The notes under the pieces are model-generated. The model made no database searches and was not told where the DNA came from. It saw only the letters and a program-made list of their open reading frames with translations. A DNA stretch of 64,000 nt from Mycolicibacterium sediminis (GTDB lineage Bacteria > Actinomycetota > Actinomycetes > Mycobacteriales > Mycobacteriaceae). Both the position numbers and the translations under genes were made by a program. Numbering within the stretch: position 1 is the stretch's first letter; the number at the start of each line of letters is the position of its first letter. Below, piece by piece: positions 27,454-35,701 of this stretch. The stretch covers positions 2,356,001-2,420,000 of the forward strand of contig NZ_AP022588.1 of NCBI RefSeq assembly GCF_010731735.1, written 5' to 3'.

Positions 27454-28329
27454 TTACTGGTGTGACGGCTGCTTCACGCACGTGAACTGGTTGACGTCGA
27501 TGTAGCCCCTGCGGAACATGTCGGCGCACCCGACGAGGTACTTCATGTACCGGTCGTACACCTCGACGGACTGGATGGCGATCGCCTCGTCCCGGCGCGC
27601 CTCCAGCGCCTCGGCCCACAGGTCGAGCGTGCGCGCGTAGTGCAACTGCAGTGACTGCACGCGCGTCACGGCGAAGCCGGCGTCCGACGCGTGCCGCTCG
27701 GCGTCCTCGATGGAGGGGAGCTGGCCGCCGGGGAAGATCTCCCGGGCGATGAACAGCGTGAAGCGGGCGACGTCCATGCTCAGCGGGATCCCGCGTGCCT
27801 TGACCTCGTCCATCATCAGCCGGGTGATGGTGTGCAGCAGCATCACGCCGTCGTCGGGCAGCACGCGGTGGGCCATCTCGAAGAACGGCACCCACCGGTC
27901 GGCGCCGAAGTGCTCGAACGCCCCGATCGACACGATGCGGTCGACGGGCTCGTCGAACTGCTCCCAGCCCTGCAGCAGGACCCGCTTGGTGCGGGCCCCC
28001 GCCGCGGCGTCGAAACGGGCCTGGACGTGCGCGAACTGGTTCTCCGACAGCGTCAGGCCGACGACGTTCACGTCGTACTTCTCCGCCGCCCGGAGCAGTG
28101 TCGCGCCCCACCCGCAGCCGACGTCGAGCAACGTCATCCCGGGTTGCAGGTCGAGCTTGCCGAGCGACAGGTCGATCTTCGCGAGCTGGGCCTCCTCGAG
28201 CGTCATGTCGTCGCGCTCGAAGTACGCGCAGCTGTACGTCTGCGTCGGGTCGAGGAACAGCCGGTAGAAGTCGTCAGACAGGTCGTAATGCGTCTGGACG
28301 TCGGCAAAGTGGGGCGTCAAGTCGGTCAT
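27454..28329 (-). CDS. Cyclopropane mycolic acid synthase family methyltransferase (CmaA1/MmaA2-like)
   Basis: A 291-residue SAM-dependent methyltransferase acting on double bonds of meromycolate chains. It starts at ATG 28329 (MTDLTPHFADVQTHYDLSDD). Motifs: LLDVGCGWGATLL, LTLSENQFAHV, GWEQFDEPVDRIVSIGAFEHFG, and EIFPGGQLPS. The ending GYIDVNQFTCVK is that of CmaA1/MmaA2-type enzymes, not of MmaA4. A TLFIAREIF stretch replaces the more usual KFI-T-IF. Which double bond it acts on cannot be predicted. The gaps of about 120-160 bases on both sides hold nothing I recognise. Confidence 0.9.
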   Translation of the reverse strand: MTDLTPHFADVQTHYDLSDDFYRLFLDPTQTYSCAYFERDDMTLEEAQLAKIDLSLGKLDLQPGMTLLDVGCGWGATLLRAAEKYDVNVVGLTLSENQFAHVQARFDAAAGARTKRVLLQGWEQFDEPVDRIVSIGAFEHFGADRWVPFFEMAHRVLPDDGVMLLHTITRLMMDEVKARGIPLSMDVARFTLFIAREIFPGGQLPSIEDAERHASDAGFAVTRVQSLQLHYARTLDLWAEALEARRDEAIAIQSVEVYDRYMKYLVGCADMFRRGYIDVNQFTCVKQPSHQ

Positions 28330-28447
28330 GGGTGGACACCGCCTTCCGTTCTGGCACCGACACCCCAGGAGGCTGGGGGATCCGGATCGATCATCGGTGC
28401 GTTGGGGGTCAGGCTACCCAAGAGGCGGTTGCTCACCCGCATCGCGG

Positions 28448-29326
28448 CTACTTGACGAGTGTGAACTGGCAGACGTCGATGTACCCCTCGTGGAAGCCCT
28501 TCGCGCAACCGGTGAGGTAGTGCATGTACCTGTCGTACATCTCCTCGGACTGCACGGCGATCGCCTCGTCCCTGTGTGCCTCGAGGGCAGCGGACCAGGT
28601 ATCGAGGGTCCGGGCGTAGTGCTTCTGAAGCGACTGGGTGCGGGTCAACTCGAAGCCGCCGCGGGTCGCGAACTCGGCAGCCATCTCGGTGGTCGGCAGG
28701 TAGCCGCCCGGGAAGATGTCGGTGAGGATGAACTTCACGAACTTTGCGATCGAGATCGTCAGCGGCAGGCCGGCGGCCGTCATCTGCGGCAGCGTCAGCG
28801 CAGTGATGGTGTGCAGCAGCATGACTCCGTCGTTCGGCAGCGCCTTGTAGGACGCGGCGAAGAAGTCGTCCCAGCGATCCTTGCCGAAGTGCTCGAACGC
28901 ACCGATCGAGACGATGCGATCAACCGGCTCGTCGAACTGCTCCCAACCCTGCAGCAGAACGCGCTTCGATCGCGGGCTGTCCACCGCGGCGAACTGCTCC
29001 TCGACGTGTGCGGCCTGGTTCTTGCTGAGGGTGAGTCCGACGACGTTGACGTCGTACTTCTCGATGGCGCGCAGCATGGTCGAACCCCAGCCGCAGCCGA
29101 CGTCGAGAAGCGTCATGCCGGGCTCGAGGCCCAGCTTGCCCAGTGCGAGATCGACTTTGGCGAGCTGCGCCTCTTCCAGCGTCATGTCGTCGCGCTCGAA
29201 GTACGCGCAGCTGTAGGTCTGGCTCGGATCGAGGAAAAGCCGGAAGAACTCGTCGGAGAGGTCGTAGTGTGCCTGTACGTCTTCGAAATGCGGCTTCAGG
29301 CCGCCCTTACGGGTGCTCTTGGTCAT
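28448..29326 (-). CDS. Cyclopropane mycolic acid synthase family methyltransferase
   Basis: A 292-residue paralog of the two genes downstream, starting at ATG 29326 with AGGGAC upstream. It has LLDVGCGWGSTML, LTLSKNQAAHV, GWEQFDEPVDRIVSIGAFEHFG and DIFPGGYLPT. The ending DVCQFTLVK recalls CmaA2, while the middle resembles MmaA2. It occupies the position of tuberculosis mmaA1 next to lipG but does not look like MmaA1, so no symbol is given. Close similarity among the three suggests local gene duplication. Confidence 0.9.
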   Translation of the reverse strand: MTKSTRKGGLKPHFEDVQAHYDLSDEFFRLFLDPSQTYSCAYFERDDMTLEEAQLAKVDLALGKLGLEPGMTLLDVGCGWGSTMLRAIEKYDVNVVGLTLSKNQAAHVEEQFAAVDSPRSKRVLLQGWEQFDEPVDRIVSIGAFEHFGKDRWDDFFAASYKALPNDGVMLLHTITALTLPQMTAAGLPLTISIAKFVKFILTDIFPGGYLPTTEMAAEFATRGGFELTRTQSLQKHYARTLDTWSAALEAHRDEAIAVQSEEMYDRYMHYLTGCAKGFHEGYIDVCQFTLVK

Positions 29327-29447
29327 GTCCCTGGTGCCTTTCTGGCAGTTCAGTGGGCCGGGAGGATCGGCGATGACCCGTCAGAGCCCCTGCTGCGGTC
29401 CTTGGTGACTCTACGCCGAGCCCCTGACCGCCACTAATTGCTGAATT

Positions 29448-30356
29448 TCAGCCGGCTTCGGCGAACGTCTTGCGAAGTTCGGCAACGATCGGGTCCCACA
29501 GCGGTTCCGGCAGCTCGTGACCCATGCCGTCGAACAGCACCAGCCGCGCATTCGGGATGGCCTTGGCGATGGCCTTGCCGCCCGACGGACGCATCAGCTT
29601 GTCGGCCTTGCCGTGGATGACCACGGTCGGCGCGGTGATCTGGCGGTCGTAGTGCAGCAGGCTGCCGCTGCCGGTGATCGCGTTGAACTGCCGCGCGATG
29701 CCCTGCGGGTAGTGCGCCCGGTCGTAGAACGCGATCGCGTCGGCCCGCAGCCGGTCGTCGCTCGCCGGGTAGCCGGGGCTGCCGATGATCCGGGTGACCC
29801 TGATCGAGTTCTCGATGATGACGTCTCGCGGCGAGTCCGGCGACGGGCCCGTGACGACCGCCAGCAACTGCTGCGGCCCGGGCGGCGGCAGGCACGGCTG
29901 ATTGTTCGACGAGAAGATGATGCCGAGGCCCCGCGTCCGGTTGGCGTGCCGCGCAGCGAACACCTGCGCGATCATGCCGCCCATCGACGCGCCGACGACG
30001 TGCGCCCAGTCGATCCCGAGGTGGTCGAGCAGCGCGGCGGCGTCGTCGGCCATGTTCTCCAGCCGGTACACCGACGGGCTGCGCACGCCCAGGAAGGACC
30101 GCACCATGTTGCCCACCTGCGAGCCCCGGGTGCGCCGACCGTCGACCCGGCCGGAGAGGCCGACGTCGCGGTTGTCGAAGCGGATGACGCGCAACCCGTC
30201 GTCGACCAGCTTCTGACAGAACTCCTCGCGCCAGAAGACCAGCTGCGCACCGAGTCCCATGATCAGCAGGACGGCGGGATCGTTCTCGTCGCCCATGTCC
30301 TCGTAGTGGATCGTCAGGCCCTGGGTGGCCGGGGCGTCGCCCTCACGGATGTCCAC
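29448..30356 (-). CDS. lipG: Alpha/beta hydrolase LipG
   Basis: A 302-residue cytosolic serine hydrolase. GTG 30356 lies four bases after the upstream kinase stop. The nucleophile elbow is GASMGGM; the oxyanion region is LIMGLGAQL with RFDNRDVGLS; the catalytic His lies in DGMGHELP near the C-terminus and the acid in HGKADKLM. It keeps the tuberculosis order (Rv0647c, lipG, methyltransferases). The natural substrate is unknown; an ester or thioester linked to mycolate metabolism is a guess from context. A second copy of this family is at 33588-34502. Confidence 0.88.
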   Translation of the reverse strand: MDIREGDAPATQGLTIHYEDMGDENDPAVLLIMGLGAQLVFWREEFCQKLVDDGLRVIRFDNRDVGLSGRVDGRRTRGSQVGNMVRSFLGVRSPSVYRLENMADDAAALLDHLGIDWAHVVGASMGGMIAQVFAARHANRTRGLGIIFSSNNQPCLPPPGPQQLLAVVTGPSPDSPRDVIIENSIRVTRIIGSPGYPASDDRLRADAIAFYDRAHYPQGIARQFNAITGSGSLLHYDRQITAPTVVIHGKADKLMRPSGGKAIAKAIPNARLVLFDGMGHELPEPLWDPIVAELRKTFAEAG

Positions 30357-30360
30357 GCGC

Positions 30361-31719
30361 TCAGACCTCCAACTCGTCGGGATCGTGTTCCTTGTGCTCG
30401 CGACTCACGTCGACCATGAAGTTGGCGAAGTAGCCGGTGAGCTGCGGGTCGCTCATCATCTGCCACGACGGCGCGAGCAGCTTCATGTAGCGCTCCACGT
30501 AGAGGAACTGCTTGCCGATCAACACCAGCTCGCGCGGCAGCTTCACGTCGTAGGCGTCGGCCAGCGCCGAGAGCTGCTTGCCGATCTCGGCGTATCCGAG
30601 GTCGCCGAGCGACTTGGTGGTCAGCGGCGTGGCGAACTTCTCGAGGTCGCGGGCGGCTTCGGCCTCGGGCTTCATGGTGCCGACCGCGCCCATCAGGACG
30701 ACGATCTTGCCAGCCGCGGCGTGGTCCTTCGTGACCAGCAGCGCGTAGACGAGTTCGCGTAGCAGCCAACGGGTTCGGGGATCGACGCGACCCATGATGC
30801 CGAAGTCGAAGAAGACGATCTTGCCGTCGTCGTCGACGTACAGGTTGCCGGCGTGCAGGTCGCCGTGGAACAGGCCGTGCTTCAGCCCGCCCTCGAACAC
30901 GCTGAACAGCAGCGCCTTGACCAACTCGGTGCCGTCGAAGCCCTTCTTGCGGATGGTCGCGACGTCGTCGATGCGGGTGCCCTGGATGCGCTCCATCGTG
31001 AGCACGCGCTCGCTGGTGAGATTCCAGTAGACCTGCGCCACCCGAATGTTCTTGCCCAGCGGCGAGGCGTGCATGTGCGCCACCCACGCGTCCATCGACT
31101 GCGCCTCGAGCCGGAAGTCGAGTTCCTCGGCGAGGTTGTCGGCGAAGTCGGCCACCACGTCCTGGGCCGACAGCCGCTGACCGATCTTCGCGAGTTCGAC
31201 CAGCCGCGCCCCGCGCTTGAGGATCTGCAGGTCGGCGGCGACCCGGCGGCGGATGCCCGGCCGCTGAATCTTGACCACGACCTCCTCGCCGGAGTGCAGC
31301 GTCGCGTAGTGCACCTGCGCGATCGACGCCGACGCGAACGGCTCGTCGTCGAAGTGCTTGAAGAGGTTCGCCGGGTCGTCGCCCAACTCCTCCTTGAACA
31401 GTGCGTGGACCTGATCCTTGTCCGCCGGCGGCACGCGGTCGAGCAGACTGCGGAACTCGCGGCTCAACCCCTCGCCGAACGCGCCGGGGCTCGAGGCGAT
31501 GATCTGGCCCAGCTTCACGTACGTCGGCCCCAGATCGGAGAACGTCTGGGGGATCTGCTTCACGATCTTCTGCTGTAGGGAACCGCGGCCGACCAGGTTG
31601 CTGACGACCCGCGCGCCGGTCCGGGTGAGCTGCCACCCGGTGGCGCCGACGCGGGCAGCCTCGACGGGCAGGGGCACCCGGTCCAGCTTCGCTCCCTCGC
31701 GGTGCTTCGTCGTTGTCAT
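30361..31719 (-). CDS. ABC1/UbiB (AarF) family atypical kinase, Rv0647c-like
   Basis: A 452-residue member of the ADCK/UbiB family, atypical kinases or ATPases linked to isoprenoid quinone and lipid homeostasis. Hallmarks in order: LGPTYVKLGQI (the KxGQ motif), the A-rich loop SASIAQVH, VVVKIQRPGI, AEELDFRLEAQS, the catalytic FHGDLHAGN and the metal-binding FFDFGIMG. No transmembrane segment is obvious. It heads the minus-strand cluster lipG-methyltransferases with a four-base gap to lipG, suggesting joint expression. Its direct role in mycolate metabolism is unproven. Confidence 0.9.
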   Translation of the reverse strand: MTTTKHREGAKLDRVPLPVEAARVGATGWQLTRTGARVVSNLVGRGSLQQKIVKQIPQTFSDLGPTYVKLGQIIASSPGAFGEGLSREFRSLLDRVPPADKDQVHALFKEELGDDPANLFKHFDDEPFASASIAQVHYATLHSGEEVVVKIQRPGIRRRVAADLQILKRGARLVELAKIGQRLSAQDVVADFADNLAEELDFRLEAQSMDAWVAHMHASPLGKNIRVAQVYWNLTSERVLTMERIQGTRIDDVATIRKKGFDGTELVKALLFSVFEGGLKHGLFHGDLHAGNLYVDDDGKIVFFDFGIMGRVDPRTRWLLRELVYALLVTKDHAAAGKIVVLMGAVGTMKPEAEAARDLEKFATPLTTKSLGDLGYAEIGKQLSALADAYDVKLPRELVLIGKQFLYVERYMKLLAPSWQMMSDPQLTGYFANFMVDVSREHKEHDPDELEV

Positions 31720-31797
31720 GACTGCAGTCTCTCAAAACTGTCGAAGAGGCGGAAAATTCGTGTGCACCACGTCACATCTGCGGCGCCTCGGTTGGCG

Positions 31798-31854
31798 CGA
31801 AACGGCATTCCCTGTTGCGGAGGGCGCTGGTTGACGACAGGGAATGCCGTTTCG
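31798..31854. repeat. Long perfect palindrome, 18-base arms
   Basis: CGAAACGGCATTCCCTGT at 31798-31815 is repeated in reverse complement at 31837-31854, with a 21-base loop. It lies between the kinase start and the end of the MpaB-family gene. It could stop transcription of the latter, but there is no T-run. A second long palindrome of different sequence is at 39068-39126. Confidence 0.85.
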
Positions 31855-31899
31855 GCGCGAATATCGGGCGCTCGCGGTCGCGGGGGCGAGGGGGCGGCG

Positions 31900-32898
31900 T
31901 CAGGCGAACTCGTGCTCCACCTGGGCGCGGCTGCGGGCCGGGTCGCTGCCCAGCACGTAGCCCGGCAGCGTATGCGGCGCCAGGTCCGGGTCGATCCCTC
32001 CGGCGACCCGGGCCTGCGCCTCGCGAAACTCGGGGATGGGCCCCGCCGCGGCGCCCAGTCCGTTGATGACGGCCCACACCCCGGTGCGACGGGCAGTGCG
32101 CTCGACGACGTTCGGCGAGCGGTGGCCTATCAACTGCATGGCCCAGGTGGGCATGGTGTCGCGGATGGCCCAGTCGACAACGCTCTCCGGCAACGGCAGG
32201 TGGTGGCCGGTCGCCATGGCGGCGCCGTGGGTGAGCGCAAGTTTCGGCAGGTAGGACTTCAGGCAGTCGTGGGTGTCGGCCTTGGTGGTCGGCAGGTCGG
32301 TGCCGCCGAGCGCGTGACCCACGCGGACGAACTCGCCGTAGTAGCGGTCCAGCTTGCGGCCCCGCAGTGGCCGCGGGTGATACATCTCGTGCGCGGTGGC
32401 CAACCCCCACACGACCGTCGCGTAGTTCCAGCGCAGCCAGTCCGGATCGTCGGCGTCGTAGCGCGCGCCGTCGGGCCGCACGCCCTTGATGGTGTGGTGC
32501 ATCGCGCGGACCGTCTGTGCGAGCCGCTCGGCGGTGTCGGTGGATCCGTAGGCCGTGCCGATGAAGAACGCGATGGAGTGGCCGAGACGGACGGCCAGGC
32601 CCTTCGGATCGATGCGCGGCGGGGCGGCGGGGTCCTCGGATTGCTCGACGAGGCGCGAGTGGTGCACGCCCATCCAGTAGATCGACGGGTCGAGGCGTTC
32701 CAGGTACGCCGCGCACTGGAGCCCGAAGATCAGCGACGGCATGTGCGAGTGCACGTGCCACGTCGCGCTGTCGGGTCCGAACCAGCCCGGATCGCCCGCC
32801 GGCCCCGCGAACTCCATGCCGCGGAAGTAGTTCCTGCGGACGGTGCGATCGAAGTGACCCTGCAGCGACTGCTCGACCATCTGATGCGGCAACAACAT
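31900..32898 (-). CDS. DUF2236 / MpaB-family oxygenase
   Basis: A 332-residue protein of the DUF2236 family, which includes MpaB and the heme-dependent rubber oxygenase Lcp. The chosen start is ATG 32898 with GGGGAAC upstream; a TTG at 32910 is the alternative. Conserved stretches seen are GPAGDPGWFGPDSATWHVH, WMGVHHSRLVEQ, and the Trp/Tyr-rich WLRWNYATVVWGLATAHEMYH, where family members bind heme via histidine. No signal peptide is seen. It is divergent from a TetR gene across a clear operator, so TetR control is very likely. Substrate is unknown. Confidence 0.85.
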   Translation of the reverse strand: MLLPHQMVEQSLQGHFDRTVRRNYFRGMEFAGPAGDPGWFGPDSATWHVHSHMPSLIFGLQCAAYLERLDPSIYWMGVHHSRLVEQSEDPAAPPRIDPKGLAVRLGHSIAFFIGTAYGSTDTAERLAQTVRAMHHTIKGVRPDGARYDADDPDWLRWNYATVVWGLATAHEMYHPRPLRGRKLDRYYGEFVRVGHALGGTDLPTTKADTHDCLKSYLPKLALTHGAAMATGHHLPLPESVVDWAIRDTMPTWAMQLIGHRSPNVVERTARRTGVWAVINGLGAAAGPIPEFREAQARVAGGIDPDLAPHTLPGYVLGSDPARSRAQVEHEFA

Positions 32899-32912
32899 GG
32901 CGTTCCCCAATT

Positions 32913-32964
32913 CTGGCTACGGTTGTTGTCACTTTAGCAACGATCTGGCTACGTGTGTAGCCAG
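32913..32964. promoter_or_regulatory. TetR operator and divergent promoters
   Basis: CTGGCTAC (32945-32952) and GTAGCCAG (32957-32964) form a perfect 8-base palindrome with a GTGT spacer, and the same half-site CTGGCTAC recurs at 32913-32920. A -10 for the oxygenase gene (TAAAGT on the minus strand, 32936-32931) and one for tetR (TACGCT, 32983-32988) flank it, so the palindrome covers both -35 regions. The tetR -10 is six bases from its ATG, implying a leaderless message. Confidence 0.75.
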
Positions 32965-32994
32965 AAGTGGCGTCGATCGTCGTACGCTTCTCCC

Positions 32995-33591
32995 ATGTCG
33001 ACTCCGACGCGGTGGGCGGGCGTCCCGCTGGTGGACCGTCGCGCCGAGCGCAGAGCGCTACTCGTCGAGGCGGCGTTCGCGCTCTTCGGCGACGGTGGAG
33101 AGGCCGCGGTGTCGGTGCGCTCCGTGTGCCGGGAGTGCGGTCTGAACACGCGCTACTTCTACGAGAGCTTCGCCGACGTCCACGAACTGCTCGGCGCCGC
33201 CTACGACGTGACCGTCAGGGGCCTCGGCGAGGCCGTCGACGCCGCGGTCGCCGCGTCGGACGGCAGCCCACGCGGCACGTCCCGGGCGGGCATGGTGGCG
33301 GTGCTGACGTTCAGCTCCACCGATCGGCGCCGCGGCCGACTGCTGTTCACCGACGCCCCCGCCAACCCCGTGCTGGCCGAGCGCCGGGCGGCCACCCAGG
33401 CCGTCCTGTTCCAACTCGTCGTCGACGAGGACGCCCGCCTGCACCCCGACGTCGACCCCGTTTCGGCGCGCGTCGGTGCGGCGCTGTTCACCGGCGCGAT
33501 GAGCCAACTGGTCGAACAGTGGCTCGCGGGCCGGCTCGGCGACGACGTCGACGCGGTGGTCGACCACGCGCTGGCGCGCATCCTCGGCTAG
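32995..33591 (+). CDS. TetR-family transcriptional regulator
   Basis: A 198-residue regulator from ATG 32995. The N-terminal helix-turn-helix reads ALLVEAAFALFGDGG then VSVRSVCRECGLNTRYFYESF, the standard TetR pattern. The ligand-binding domain is not assignable. It is divergent from the MpaB-family oxygenase gene and presumably represses both through the palindrome at 32945-32964. Its stop overlaps the stop of the convergent hydrolase gene (CTAG). Confidence 0.92.
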   Translation: MSTPTRWAGVPLVDRRAERRALLVEAAFALFGDGGEAAVSVRSVCRECGLNTRYFYESFADVHELLGAAYDVTVRGLGEAVDAAVAASDGSPRGTSRAGMVAVLTFSSTDRRRGRLLFTDAPANPVLAERRAATQAVLFQLVVDEDARLHPDVDPVSARVGAALFTGAMSQLVEQWLAGRLGDDVDAVVDHALARILG

Positions 33592-34502
33592 GTGCCGACG
33601 AAGTTCTCCGCGAGCGCCTCGACCACCGGCCGCCACACCGGTTCGGGCAGATCGTGGCCCATGCCGTCCACCACGACGAAGCGTGCGCCGTCGATGATCC
33701 GGGCGAGGTTGCGGCCGTTGCGGATTCGCACCATGGGATCCTTCGAGCCGTGCACGACCACCGTCGGAGCGGTGATCCGCCTGGCGTAGCGGACCAGGCT
33801 GCCGGTGCCGAGGATCGCGTCGAACTGCCGGAGGCTGCCCTGCGGGTAGTCGCTGCGCGCGGTGAGGCTTTCGACGCGCTCGCGCAGCTGGTCGTCGGTG
33901 GGCAGGAAGTTGGGGCCGTTGATGATTGCGATGTTGCGCACCTCGGTGGCGACCCTGGCCTCGCGCGGCGCGTCGCGGCCCGGCGCGTCGAAGGCCAATC
34001 TGATGACGCGCCAACGCGGTAGCGACGAGAACGCCGTGCTGGGGCTGGTCATCACCAGCCCCAGCGAGCGGACCCGCTCGGGATGGCTGCCCGCCAGGAT
34101 CTGCGCGATCATGCCGCCCATCGACGCGCCGATCACGTGCGCGGCGTCGATGCCCAGGTGGTCGAGCAGACCGCGGACGTCCTCGGCCATGTCGACGAGC
34201 GTGTACGGCACGGGGCTGCCACGCCCCACCGCGTACCGGGCGACGCGTGCGTAGACCGAGCCGTCGGCGCGTCGTCCCGTCAGCTTGGTCGACAGTCCGA
34301 TATCGCGGTGGTCGAACCGGATGACGCGGAAGCCTCTGCGCACCAACAGGTCACAGAAGCCGTCCGGCCACATCGGGAGTTGCGCACCGACACCCATGAC
34401 GAGCACCACCGCGGGCCGGCTGGGGTCGCCGAGGTCCTCGTAGTAGAGGTCGACGGGGTCGGCCGGGTCCCCGCAGCGGGCAGTGCCGGTCCGGACGAGC
34501 AT
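33588..34502 (-). CDS. LipG-like alpha/beta hydrolase, second copy
   Basis: A 304-residue paralog of LipG: VVLVMGVGAQL, RFDHRDIGLSTKL, nucleophile elbow GASMGGM, FDAILGTGSL, HGSKDPMV and DGMGHDLPEPVW all have close counterparts in the protein at 29448-30356. The start is the ATG at 34502; the next gene upstream ends nine bases away. The stop codon overlaps that of convergent tetR by the palindromic CTAG. Substrate is unknown. It is probably co-transcribed with the DinB genes upstream. Confidence 0.87.
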   Translation of the reverse strand: MLVRTGTARCGDPADPVDLYYEDLGDPSRPAVVLVMGVGAQLPMWPDGFCDLLVRRGFRVIRFDHRDIGLSTKLTGRRADGSVYARVARYAVGRGSPVPYTLVDMAEDVRGLLDHLGIDAAHVIGASMGGMIAQILAGSHPERVRSLGLVMTSPSTAFSSLPRWRVIRLAFDAPGRDAPREARVATEVRNIAIINGPNFLPTDDQLRERVESLTARSDYPQGSLRQFDAILGTGSLVRYARRITAPTVVVHGSKDPMVRIRNGRNLARIIDGARFVVVDGMGHDLPEPVWRPVVEALAENFVGT

Positions 34503-34511
34503 CAGACCTTT

Positions 34512-35117
34512 CTACCCGCTGACGGGTTGCTTGCCCCACGGCGTCAGCCACGGCGTGGGTTCCCAGTCCTCGATGCCCGCCAGCAGTTCGTAGAGGGTGG
34601 CGCCGTCGATGGTCTCGCGGACGATGTCGCCCTGGCCGGCGTGGCGGGCCAACTCCTCGATCACGTGGAAGAGCACCCAGCGCACCGACCAGGCGCCGAC
34701 GTTCTTCGGAAACCACGGCACCCCGGGCGGAACCGGCACGGGCGCCGCGAGATCCGTCGTCTCGATCAGCCTGATGGTCTCGGCGTTCTGAGCGTCGAAC
34801 GCCGCCAGCACGTCGGCGAGGGTCTCGTCGTCGCGCATCACGAACTCGTCGCCGTAGTCCGAACTCTGCTCGTTCATCGGCCGCTGGTCGCCCGCGGTGA
34901 GTTCGGGTGCGGCGGCGACGCGCTCCATCCAGCCGTGCTGACAGTTGGTGACGTGCTTGATCAGTCCGCCGATCGACAGCGCGCTGACCGACGGTGCGCT
35001 GCGCGCCTGCTCGTCGGTGAGGCCGAACGCCAGCGCGTGGAACGCGTACTGCTGCGCGGCGACGTACTCCTTGAGGCCCTCGCGTTCGTCGGTGATGGGT
35101 GGGGGCATGGCAGGCAT
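34512..35117 (-). CDS. DinB/DUF664-family protein
   Basis: A 201-residue four-helix-bundle protein of the DinB superfamily, which in actinobacteria includes mycothiol- and bacillithiol-dependent transferases. The metal-binding histidine pattern is seen in GGLIKHVTNCQHGWM and in HVIEELARHAGQGDIVRE, the latter a DUF664 hallmark. The start is ATG 35117, one base after the upstream stop; 35108 is an alternative. It probably acts in thiol-dependent detoxification, but the reaction is not predictable. Confidence 0.87.
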   Translation of the reverse strand: MPAMPPPITDEREGLKEYVAAQQYAFHALAFGLTDEQARSAPSVSALSIGGLIKHVTNCQHGWMERVAAAPELTAGDQRPMNEQSSDYGDEFVMRDDETLADVLAAFDAQNAETIRLIETTDLAAPVPVPPGVPWFPKNVGAWSVRWVLFHVIEELARHAGQGDIVRETIDGATLYELLAGIEDWEPTPWLTPWGKQPVSG

Positions 35118-35118
35118 C

Positions 35119-35646
35119 TCAGTGTCCCTTCGTGGTGTGGGCGTACAGGTCGCGGAGCAGAGAGATCTCGGCTCCATGGTGGATCACCTCGCGGTTGATG
35201 TGCAGGACGAGCGTCGACATGGACTCCCGAGCCCACGGGCCCTCGGCCGGTCCGACAGGCCTGGCGAGATCGGCGTCGTCGAGGCCGCACACGCCGGCTA
35301 ACCAGCCCGCGTACGCGTCGTCGAGTTGCCGCAGGGCCGTGTCGGCGTCGACGGCGTAGTCCCACGTCTCGTAATCGGCGGGCGGACCGCCGAAGTGGGA
35401 GTGCACGCGCACCGCCAGCACTCCGACGATGACGTGGGCCAGGCGCCACGCGATGGTGGTGAACGGCGGCGGCGTCGGCTCGGGGTACGCGAAGTCGATC
35501 GCGCCGCTCCGGTGAACGGTCCAGCAGTCCGGCACCGGCTCGAAGAAGTACTCGTCGTCGGTGAGACCGTCGAGGCGCGGCCGCAGTGCGCCCCGCCAGT
35601 GGAAGTCGAGCTGTTCGGCCAGGTGCGCCGAGAGGTCGTTGGTCAT
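35119..35646 (-). CDS. DinB-family protein
   Basis: A 175-residue DinB-superfamily protein from ATG 35646. HWRGALRPRLDGLTDDEYFFEP, WRLAHVIVGVLAVR and HINREVIHHGAEISLLRDL supply the expected helices and histidines. It is the first gene of a minus-strand unit with the DUF664 protein and the LipG-like hydrolase. It is divergent from the WYL regulator, whose palindromic operator lies 21 bases ahead, so it is a likely target of that regulator. Confidence 0.87.
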   Translation of the reverse strand: MTNDLSAHLAEQLDFHWRGALRPRLDGLTDDEYFFEPVPDCWTVHRSGAIDFAYPEPTPPPFTTIAWRLAHVIVGVLAVRVHSHFGGPPADYETWDYAVDADTALRQLDDAYAGWLAGVCGLDDADLARPVGPAEGPWARESMSTLVLHINREVIHHGAEISLLRDLYAHTTKGH

Positions 35647-35666
35647 GGGACGACCCTCGCATTCGC

Positions 35667-35687
35667 TTAGGACTGATTCGGTCCTAA
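35667..35687. promoter_or_regulatory. Palindromic operator between dinB and WYL-regulator genes
   Basis: TTAGGAC (35667-35673) and GTCCTAA (35681-35687) form a perfect 7-base inverted repeat with a 7-base spacer. It sits in the 55-base gap between the divergent genes, 14 bases before the regulator start. This is the expected place for an autoregulatory site. Confidence 0.7.
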
Positions 35688-35701
35688 GAGTGCGCAAGAC
35701 T

